Origin: UBA668 sp966112835
GTDB taxonomy: Bacteria; Actinomycetota; Acidimicrobiia; Acidimicrobiales; Ilumatobacteraceae
Assembly: GCA_966112835.1 (NCBI GenBank)
Contig: CBHWEI010000263.1
Span: 1-5,577, forward strand
DNA length: 5,577 bases
Reading direction: 5' to 3'
Shown: in pieces, positions 1-5,416 of the stretch
Layout: every line of letters starts with the position of its first letter
Numbering within the stretch: the first letter of the stretch is position 1
Translations under genes and position numbers: made by a program
Notes under the pieces: model-generated
The model's input: only the letters and a program-made list of their open reading frames with translations
What the model was told of the DNA's origin: nothing
Database searches by the model: none

Positions 1-1274
1 ATCCAGCGCAGCGTGTTCTTCAGCTTGGTCTGCTGGATGAACAGGTCGTGCTCGGCGTGCAGGCCAGGGGCCACCATGGGGGCCTTGTAGTAGAAGCTCA
101 GCCACTCCTGGATGCCGTACAGACCGGCGCGCTGGGCGAGGTCGCTGAACAGCACCAGGTCCAGGGCCAGCGGCGCGGCGAGGATGCTGTCGCGGCACAG
201 GAAGTCGACCTTCAACTGCATGGGGTAGCCGAGCCAACCGAACAGGTCGATGTTGTCCCAGCCCTCCTTGTTGTCGCCGCGCGGCGGGTAGTAGTTGATG
301 CGCACCTTGTGGTACACGTCGCCGTACAGGTCGGGGAACGTCTCGGGGTCGAGGATGTGCTCGAGCACGCCGAGCTTGCTCTCTTCCTTCGTCTTGAAGT
401 TGTCCGGGTCGTCCAGCACTTCGCCGTCGCGGTTGCCCAGGATGTTCGTGCTGTACCAGCCCGACAGGCCGAGCATGCGGGCCCGCAGCATGGGGCCGAG
501 CACGGTCTTGATGAGCGTCTGGCCGGTCTTGAAGTCCTTGCCGCTGATGGGGATGCGCTTCTGGATGGCCAGCTCGCGCAGCACCGGGATGTCGACGGTG
601 AGGTTCGGGGCGCCGTTGGCGAACGGCACGCCCTCCAGGATGGCCGCGTAGGCGTACAGCATGGACGGGGCGATGGTGGGGTCGTTGGCGTCGATGGCCG
701 CTTCGAACGACTCGATGTTCTCGTGCGCCGGGCCGGGCTCGATGAAGATCTCGGTGCTGGCGCACCAGATCATCACCACGCGGTCCACCTGCTTCTCTTC
801 GCGGAAGCGGTTGATGTCTTCGCGGATGGCGTTCAGCATGCTGCGCTTGTCGATGGTGTGCAGCGTGTTGTCGGCGTCGATGCGCTTCACGTACTCGCGG
901 TCGAACGCGGCCGGCATGGGGCGCACGTCGCGCAGCGCGTCGGCGACGGCCTCGATGTGCTTGCCGCTCTCCAGCACGCCGGCGCGGGTGGCGGCGATGT
1001 AGGCGTCGTCCGGGAACGGATCCCACGCGCCGAACACGATGTCGTCGAGCGACGCGAGCGGCACGAAGTCCTTGATGAGCGGGCTGCGGTTGTCGGTGCG
1101 CTTGCCCAGGCGGATGGTGCCCATCTGGGTGAGGCTGCCGACGGGGAGCGAATGGCCGCGCTTCACCAGCTCGACACCGGCGATGAGCGTGGAGGCGACG
1201 GCACCGAGGCCGACGGTCAGCACGCCCAGGCGACCGGTCGCGGGGCCGACGGTGGGGGACGGAGGAGTGGTCAT
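1..1274 (-). CDS. ino1: myo-inositol-1-phosphate (1D-myo-inositol 3-phosphate) synthase, 3' end cut by window
   Basis: I translated the minus strand from ATG at 1274 and found 424 uninterrupted codons running off the window. The protein matches NAD-dependent inositol-3-phosphate synthase, which converts glucose 6-phosphate to 1D-myo-inositol 3-phosphate, the entry to phosphatidylinositol and inositol-based thiols. Seen: a Rossmann motif near residues 21-33 (VGLGAVAST...G); the family segment SGKDFKTGQT near 244-253; NILGNRDGEVLDDP at 277-290; and the C-terminal block VRINYYPPRGDNKEGWDN followed by LCRDSILAAPLALDLV (324-374). The conserved Lys residues of the active site fall in these blocks. 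The end (KLKNTLRW) looks close to the natural C-terminus, so perhaps 10-20 residues are missing. Length is more like the long bacterial form than the roughly 365-residue mycobacterial Ino1. No good Shine-Dalgarno precedes the ATG, but a -10-like box lies 8 nt upstream. Family identity is firm; the symbol follows actinobacterial usage. Confidence 0.93.
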   Translation of the reverse strand, partial: MTTPPSPTVGPATGRLGVLTVGLGAVASTLIAGVELVKRGHSLPVGSLTQMGTIRLGKRTDNRSPLIKDFVPLASLDDIVFGAWDPFPDDAYIAATRAGVLESGKHIEAVADALRDVRPMPAAFDREYVKRIDADNTLHTIDKRSMLNAIREDINRFREEKQVDRVVMIWCASTEIFIEPGPAHENIESFEAAIDANDPTIAPSMLYAYAAILEGVPFANGAPNLTVDIPVLRELAIQKRIPISGKDFKTGQTLIKTVLGPMLRARMLGLSGWYSTNILGNRDGEVLDDPDNFKTKEESKLGVLEHILDPETFPDLYGDVYHKVRINYYPPRGDNKEGWDNIDLFGWLGYPMQLKVDFLCRDSILAAPLALDLVLFSDLAQRAGLYGIQEWLSFYYKAPMVAPGLHAEHDLFIQQTKLKNTLRW

Positions 1275-1282
1275 GGCGAGGG

Positions 1283-1288
1283 AGATTA
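1283..1288 (-). promoter_or_regulatory. -10-like box for the inositol-phosphate synthase gene (near-leaderless start)
   Basis: On the minus strand this reads TAATCT, matching the TANNNT form of an actinobacterial -10 box, and ends 8 nt before the ATG at 1274. Transcription would start within about 2 nt of the start codon, which fits the lack of a Shine-Dalgarno. No convincing -35 is seen 17-18 nt upstream, so this is inference. The box lies directly in front of the divergent regulator gene and overlaps its ribosome binding site region. Confidence 0.4.
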
Positions 1289-1293
1289 AGGGA
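1288..1293 (+). promoter_or_regulatory. ribosome binding site of the LysR-type gene
   Basis: AAGGGA sits 7 nt before the ATG at 1301 and favours that start over ATG 1307 or GTG 1337. GTG 1337 remains possible because LysR-family proteins usually begin only a few residues before the helix-turn-helix. Confidence 0.5.
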
Positions 1294-1300
1294 ACGTGCA

Positions 1301-2233
1301 ATGACCATGCCCTTCAGTTCAGCAATACTTCACAATGTGGACACCCTGCCGAACCTGTCGACCGCCCAGTTGGGCTACCTGGTCGCCATCACCCGCCACC
1401 GCACCTGGGCCGAGGCCGCGGCGTCGCTCGACGTCACCCCGTCGGCGCTGTCGCAGGGCATCGCCGAACTGGAGCGCCGCCTGGGCGTCCCCCTGTTCGC
1501 GGCCGACGGCCGGCGCCGCGTGCCCCACGAGTACACGGCCACCGTGGCTGCCAGCGCGGCCCGGGTGCTGGCCGACCTGGACGAGGTCACCCGTTGGGTG
1601 CGGGCTGTCGGGGCCGGGCAGGTGGGCCGGTTGCGGGTGGGCATGATCGACATCGCCGCCGTGCACCACTGCCGCGACGCCGTGCGCCGGTTCCGCCGTG
1701 CCCACCCGACGCTCGACGTCGGCTACACCGTGGCGCCCACCGGTGCGTTGCTCGAGCGGCTGGAGCGCAACGAGTTGGACGTGGCCGTCTGCGTGGACCC
1801 CGAAGGCGCCGGGCCGTTCGACAGCACGCCGCTGCTGCGCGACGACCTGGCCGTGTACGCGCCGCCGGGCGTCGGGGCCTTCGGGGTCGGCGCCGGGGCC
1901 GGGGCCGGGGCTGGCGTGCCGCCGGCGGAGTGGGGTCCGTGGCTGCTGTTCCCGTCGGACTCGCGCACCCGCACGGCCATCGACCGACGGCTGCGCGAGA
2001 TCGGCGCGCCGCTGGTGGTGGAGATGGAATCGCACCAGCCGGAGGTGCTGGTGGAGATGGTGCGCCTGGGCCTGGGGTGGACGGTGCTGCCCACCACCCA
2101 GGCCGAGCACGGCGCGCACCGCCTGGCCCGCGCCATGGCCGAACCGCTCTTCAGTCGCACCATCAGCGCAGTCACCCGCCGCGGCGGCGCACTGCACCCC
2201 GCCGTCGCCCCCTTCATCGCCGCCTGCTCCTGA
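1301..2233 (+). CDS. LysR-family transcriptional regulator, divergent from inositol-phosphate synthase
   Basis: This 310-residue protein has the length and two-part design of LysR-type regulators. Residues about 19-80 form the winged helix-turn-helix: LSTAQLGYLVAI, then AEAAASLDVTPSALSQGIAELERRLGVPLF, the recognition-helix and wing signature of the family. A linker helix (about 82-103) leads to a periplasmic-binding-like effector domain from about 108 (VGRLRVGMIDIAAVHH) to 306. Within that domain NELDVAVCVDP and VEMVRLGLGWTVLP are typical family strands and helices. The usual wing ending (LTxAG) is replaced by HEYTATVAAS, so it is a divergent member. Residues 196-206 are a Gly/Ala repeat not usual for the family. 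The gene starts 26 bp from, and opposite to, the synthase gene. LysR regulators often control a divergent neighbour, so inositol synthesis is the likely target; the effector is unknown. Confidence 0.9.
   Translation: MTMPFSSAILHNVDTLPNLSTAQLGYLVAITRHRTWAEAAASLDVTPSALSQGIAELERRLGVPLFAADGRRRVPHEYTATVAASAARVLADLDEVTRWVRAVGAGQVGRLRVGMIDIAAVHHCRDAVRRFRRAHPTLDVGYTVAPTGALLERLERNELDVAVCVDPEGAGPFDSTPLLRDDLAVYAPPGVGAFGVGAGAGAGAGVPPAEWGPWLLFPSDSRTRTAIDRRLREIGAPLVVEMESHQPEVLVEMVRLGLGWTVLPTTQAEHGAHRLARAMAEPLFSRTISAVTRRGGALHPAVAPFIAACS
1874..1910 (+). repeat. GGGGCC micro-repeat with five G4 runs inside the LysR gene
   Basis: Runs of four G occur at 1874, 1883, 1895, 1901 and 1907. The last three belong to three hexamer units (GGGGCC, GGGGCC, GGGGCT) at 1895-1912. 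They encode the Gly/Ala stretch GAGAGAG in the effector domain. The spacing (loops of 5, 8, 2 and 2 nt) would allow a G-quadruplex on the coding strand or mRNA. Confidence 0.75.
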
Positions 2234-2259
2234 TCGCCGCTGCCGCCGCACGCTGTCGG

Positions 2260-2316
2260 GCCTTCCGGGAATGCCCAGAACCCGACGTCGCCTTCTGGGC
2301 ATTCCCAGTTCTCGAC
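2260..2316 (+). repeat. imperfect tandem repeat, 27-nt units with a 30-bp period
   Basis: Unit 1 is 2260-2286 and unit 2 is 2290-2316. Both begin GCCTTC and end CGAC, and 21 of 27 positions are identical. The core GGGMATKCCCAG is nearly self-complementary, so the two copies are also inverted complements of each other and form the 14-bp hairpin listed separately. The repeat starts 26 bp after the regulator's stop codon. Confidence 0.75.
2267..2306 (+). terminator. perfect 14-bp inverted repeat downstream of the LysR gene, probable transcript-end hairpin
   Basis: GGGAATGCCCAGAA (2267-2280) and TTCTGGGCATTCCC (2293-2306) are exact reverse complements around a 12-nt loop. It lies 33 nt after the regulator's stop codon. 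No T-run follows directly, so it may be an RNA-stabilising hairpin or a hairpin-only terminator. Alternative pairings exist, for example CTGGGC 2295-2300 with GCCCAG 2317-2322. Confidence 0.5.
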
Positions 2317-2323
2317 GCCCAGG

Positions 2324-2339
2324 CTCCCCAGGGAGTTTT
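2324..2339 (+). terminator. small CTCC/GGAG hairpin with TTTT, weak terminator candidate
   Basis: CTCC (2324-2327), a 4-nt loop and GGAG (2332-2335) are followed at once by TTTT (2336-2339). The stem is short, but with the stronger hairpin just upstream it may complete the regulator's terminator. Confidence 0.3.
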
Positions 2340-2409
2340 CGCCCACCGCCGGTGAACGGTCCCTTGCAAAGAGCGCACAGAGCGGGCACTCGGCGCTACG
2401 AGTTTCGTA

Positions 2410-2457
2410 TGACGTCATGCCCTGACCACCAACAGCCACGCTGGAGGCATGACGTCA
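2410..2457. promoter_or_regulatory. paired TGACGTCA boxes in a 12-bp perfect inverted repeat (operator-like)
   Basis: TGACGTCATGCC (2410-2421) and GGCATGACGTCA (2446-2457) are exact reverse complements separated by 24 nt. Each arm holds the 8-bp palindrome TGACGTCA, the two centres being 40 bp apart, close to four helical turns. This looks like a double operator for a dimeric DNA-binding protein, upstream of the small Cys-rich ORF. The regulator is not identified. Confidence 0.5.
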
Positions 2458-2460
2458 CGC

Positions 2461-2475
2461 AGCGCAGAGCTGCCG
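2461..2475 (+). repeat. 15-bp direct repeat, copy 1
   Basis: AGCGCAGAGCTGCCG occurs here and identically at 2717-2731, 256 bp later. It lies just after the second TGACGTCA box and before the small Cys-rich ORF. Confidence 0.7.
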
Positions 2476-2485
2476 CTCGGCGCTG

Positions 2486-2514
2486 TTGACCGCGTAGATG
2501 GCGTCAGGCAGGCT
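2486..2514 (+). promoter_or_regulatory. candidate promoter for a leaderless small ORF
   Basis: TTGACC (2486-2491), a 17-nt spacer and CAGGCT (2509-2514) precede the ATG at 2521 by 6 nt, placing the predicted transcription start at the A of the ATG. The -35 is good; the -10 keeps only the key A at position 2 and T at position 6. The arrangement resembles the candidate promoter of the ilv leader peptide. Confidence 0.35.
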
Positions 2515-2520
2515 GCACCG

Positions 2521-2718
2521 ATGGGCGAGACGTGTCCGGTCTGCGGAAGCTCCATCAGGCGCGTCTCGCTTGTTCTCTGCGAGCGGCCTGATGACGCGCA
2601 GCGCATCTGTCAGCGCGTTGTCCTGTGCGCGGGTGCGGGCCACATCTGTTGGCGATGGGCGGACAGGCCCGATGATCCCGCCGTGCACGACGACACGATG
2701 ACCTTCGTGTTCAAGTAG
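2521..2718 (+). CDS. small Cys-rich protein, possible zinc ribbon, function unknown
   Basis: I do not recognise this as a named gene. From ATG 2521 it encodes 65 residues beginning MGETCPVCGSS. A CxxC knuckle (C5, C8) is followed by C20, C30, C36, H41 and C43. The pair CPVCG and CAGAGHICWRW looks like the two halves of a zinc ribbon, ending in an acidic tail (ADRPDDPAVHDD). No signal peptide or membrane segment is seen. The frame is also open from ATG 2449, but that start has a GGAGG only 1 nt away, lies inside the TGACGTCA repeat, and adds 24 residues without a motif. ATG 2521 has a leaderless-type promoter at the right distance. Third-position GC is about 80 percent, lower than in the flanking genes, so the ORF may be less constrained, acquired or spurious. 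It stands alone, between the regulator and the ilv leader. Confidence 0.45.
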   Translation: MGETCPVCGSSIRRVSLVLCERPDDAQRICQRVVLCAGAGHICWRWADRPDDPAVHDDTMTFVFK

Positions 2719-2731
2719 CGCAGAGCTGCCG
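2717..2731 (+). repeat. 15-bp direct repeat, copy 2
   Basis: AGCGCAGAGCTGCCG again, identical to 2461-2475. It overlaps the last two bases of the small ORF's TAG stop codon, so the two copies bracket the ORF and its candidate promoter. Confidence 0.7.
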
Positions 2732-2797
2732 TCACGGGCGGGTGAACGACCCGACATCGCGCGGACAAGGCGCGCCACTGCCGAACGCAGGCAGGCC

Positions 2798-2818
2798 AGC
2801 GGGCCGAGGTGGCCCGCT
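2798..2818 (+). terminator. GC-rich 8-bp stem-loop, possible terminator of the small ORF
   Basis: AGCGGGCC (2798-2805) and GGCCCGCT (2811-2818) pair perfectly around the 5-nt loop GAGGT. It lies 79 nt after the small ORF's stop and before the ilv control region. No T-run follows, so terminator function is uncertain. Confidence 0.35.
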
Positions 2819-2820
2819 CA

Positions 2821-2892
2821 GCTGACAGCGCAGCCCAGATTGCGGATCGCAGGCACCAGATGTTGCGCTCAGCGCAACATCCGCTGACAGCG
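2821..2892. promoter_or_regulatory. 21-bp palindrome flanked by GCTGACAGCG repeats, operator candidate for the ilv operon
   Basis: ATGTTGCGCT (2860-2869) and AGCGCAACAT (2871-2880) are exact reverse complements around one central base. GCTGACAGCG occurs on each side, at 2821-2830 and 2883-2892, and is itself an odd palindrome (GCTG-A-CAGC). The centre at 2870 is about 87 bp upstream of the proposed start at 2957, a position suited to an activator or upstream repressor site. The inner part also fits the T-N11-A pattern of LysR sites (T2864, A2876), though any odd palindrome of this kind may do so. Confidence 0.45.
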
Positions 2893-2919
2893 ATGACGGC
2901 ACTTTCACCCGGTACTGGG

Positions 2920-2949
2920 TTGCGAACGGGGCGGGTGTGGTGCCAGACT
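2920..2949 (+). promoter_or_regulatory. candidate promoter of the ilv operon
   Basis: TTGCGA (2920-2925), an 18-nt spacer and CAGACT (2944-2949) lie 7 nt before the leader ATG at 2957. The -35 matches 4 of 6 consensus bases and the -10 keeps the A at 2, A at 4 and T at 6. The start would fall at or next to the leader ATG, consistent with the missing Shine-Dalgarno. Confidence 0.35.
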
Positions 2950-2956
2950 CTTGACG

Positions 2957-3010
2957 ATGCGTGCCCAGGCCCACCTCGATCTCCGCACCCTCGTAGTAAT
3001 CCTCGTGTAG
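2957..3010 (+). CDS. ilvB leader peptide (branched-chain amino acid attenuator peptide)
   Basis: A 17-codon reading frame, MRAQAHLDLRTLVVILV, ends in six consecutive branched-chain codons (Leu-Val-Val-Ile-Leu-Val, 2990-3007) before a TAG at 3008-3010. Leu, Val and Ile are the end products of the operon that follows. The two adjacent valine codons are GTA, which is unusual against the GTC/GTG of the downstream genes and may make stalling more sensitive. Known attenuator leaders before ilvB in other actinobacteria have the same design: a short peptide with a run of these residues, then a terminator hairpin and the synthase gene. No Shine-Dalgarno precedes the ATG, so translation may be leaderless from a start at about 2957. 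The stop codon touches the first base of the next hairpin, so a stalled ribosome would cover its 5' arm. Confidence 0.8.
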   Translation: MRAQAHLDLRTLVVILV

Positions 3011-3038
3011 ACGCACGCCCTCATACTTCGCGTGCGTC
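3010..3038 (+). promoter_or_regulatory. attenuator hairpin 1 (pause or anti-antiterminator stem)
   Basis: GACGCACGC (3010-3018) and GCGTGCGTC (3030-3038) pair over 9 bp with an 11-nt loop. The 5' arm starts at the last base of the leader stop codon. A ribosome stalled on the Leu/Val/Ile codons would mask it and free 3026-3038. By eye, 3026-3033 can then pair with 3050-3057 (including four G-U pairs), which would disrupt the terminator. That antiterminator is inference. Confidence 0.65.
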
Positions 3039-3039
3039 C

Positions 3040-3072
3040 AAGCCTCCCAGTGCGGGGGGCTTCTTCGTTTTT
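3040..3072 (+). terminator. ilv attenuator, intrinsic terminator
   Basis: AAGCCTCCC (3040-3048) pairs with GGGGGGCTT (3054-3062): 9 bp with one G-U pair and a 5-nt loop AGTGC. CTTCGTTTTT follows, with TTTTT at 3068-3072. It lies 30 nt after the leader stop and 55 nt before ilvB, the expected place for an attenuator. Confidence 0.75.
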
Positions 3073-3116
3073 CCGCCGTCCTTCGGCACCGTCACCGTTC
3101 GTCGTCACCCCAAGCC

Positions 3117-3121
3117 AGGAG
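3117..3121 (+). promoter_or_regulatory. ribosome binding site of ilvB
   Basis: AGGAG lies 5 nt before the ATG at 3127. This fixes the start and rejects the longer open frame reaching back to 2809. Confidence 0.85.
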
Positions 3122-3126
3122 TTCCC

Positions 3127-4871
<1,745 letters not shown>

Positions 4872-4875
<4 letters not shown>

Positions 4876-5414
4876 ACGACCAGATGAACCATCACATCCT
4901 GTCGGTCCTCGTCCAGAACCGACCCGGCGTCCTCGCCCGCGTGGCCGGCCTGTTCGCCCGCCGCGGCTTCAACATCTTCAGCCTGGCCGTCGCGCCGGCC
5001 GAGGAGCCCGGCTTCAGCCGCATCACCATCGTGGTCGACGTCGAGTCGTCGCCGCTCGAGCAGATCACCAAGCAGCTGTTCAAGCTCATCGAAGTGGTGA
5101 AGATCAGCGAGCTCGACCCGCGCCGCAGCGTCGAGCGCGAACTGCTCCTCGCCACCGTGCGGGCCACGCCCGACACCCGCGGCCAGGTCGTGGAGCTGGC
5201 GAACATCTTCGAGGGCAAGATCCTGGCCGTCGGCGTCGAGGCCATCACGGTCTCGCTCGACGGGCACCCCGACAAGCTCGACGATTTTGAGGAACTCCTC
5301 ACCGGTTATGGCATCGTGGAGCTCCAGCGGACGGGGCGCGTTGCGCTGCCCAAGCTCGATCGCGACGCACGCTTGCGTGCCGTCAACAACACCAACAAGG
5401 GAAAGGCTGGCTGA
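4872..5414 (+). CDS. ilvN: acetolactate synthase small (regulatory) subunit
   Basis: A 180-residue regulatory subunit that activates the IlvB catalytic subunit and normally carries feedback inhibition by valine. Residues about 7-81 form the ACT domain: HHILSVLVQNRPGVLARVAG, then LFARRGFNIFSLAVAP, with Asn16, Gly19 and Asn34 at the positions that line the effector site in the E. coli subunit IlvH. Residues about 84-160 form the second conserved domain (ERELLLATVRA, then VVELANIFEGKILAVG and LLTGYGIVELQRTGRVAL). Length is slightly above the usual 160-175 because of the C-terminal tail (RLRAVNNTNKGKAG). The start is the ATG overlapping the ilvB stop; GGAG at 4859-4862 lies 9 nt upstream. A second in-frame ATG at 4884 is possible. 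Intact effector-site residues suggest it is valine-sensitive, which is an inference. Confidence 0.96.
5401..5406 (+). promoter_or_regulatory. ribosome binding site of ilvC
   Basis: GAAAGG, inside the purine run 5397-5406, lies 10 nt before the GTG at 5417 and 22 nt before the alternative ATG at 5429, so it favours the GTG. It is inside the 3' end of ilvN. Confidence 0.55.
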
Positions 5415-5416
5415 AC

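Larger units (their letters stand above)
2719..2956. other. non-coding stretch upstream of the ilv leader, rich in palindromes
   Basis: No convincing gene lies here. The frame of ilvB is open back to 2809, but the translated product is unlike the family and the stretch includes the attenuator. The region holds a GC-rich stem-loop (2798-2818), a 21-bp palindrome (2860-2880) flanked by two GCTGACAGCG repeats, and the candidate ilv promoter (2920-2949). Confidence 0.6.

Noticed and set aside
48..1289. 413-codon open frame on the plus strand
   Set aside because: It is the antisense shadow of the inositol-phosphate synthase gene. Its repetitive Val/Ala/Gly/His/Arg composition is typical of high-GC antisense frames.
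1319..2389. Long minus-strand frames across the LysR gene, reaching into the repeat region
   Set aside because: Low-complexity Arg/Gly/His composition with no motif; the plus strand encodes a clear LysR protein. The apparent W..PEG protein repeat is simply the 30-bp DNA repeat translated.
2449..2520. 24-codon N-terminal extension of the small Cys-rich ORF from ATG 2449
   Set aside because: The GGAGG is only 1 nt from that ATG, the start lies in the inverted repeat arm, and the extra residues carry no motif. Kept only as an alternative start.
2951..2980. TTGACG at 2951 as the -35 of the ilv promoter
   Set aside because: It would place the start inside or after the leader peptide frame, and no -10 box lies 17-18 nt downstream.
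2732..3016. 94-codon minus-strand frame upstream of ilvB
   Set aside because: No motif; it runs antisense through the leader peptide and the palindromes, which explain the sequence better.
2809..3126. N-terminal extension of 106 codons on ilvB
   Set aside because: The frame is open, but the sequence is unlike the family, it runs across the leader peptide and terminator, and a good Shine-Dalgarno precedes the family-typical start at 3127.
2234..3126. tRNA gene, CRISPR array or riboswitch in the long non-coding stretch
   Set aside because: I see no cloverleaf, no regularly spaced repeats with unique spacers, and no known aptamer motif. The repeats present are two-copy elements.
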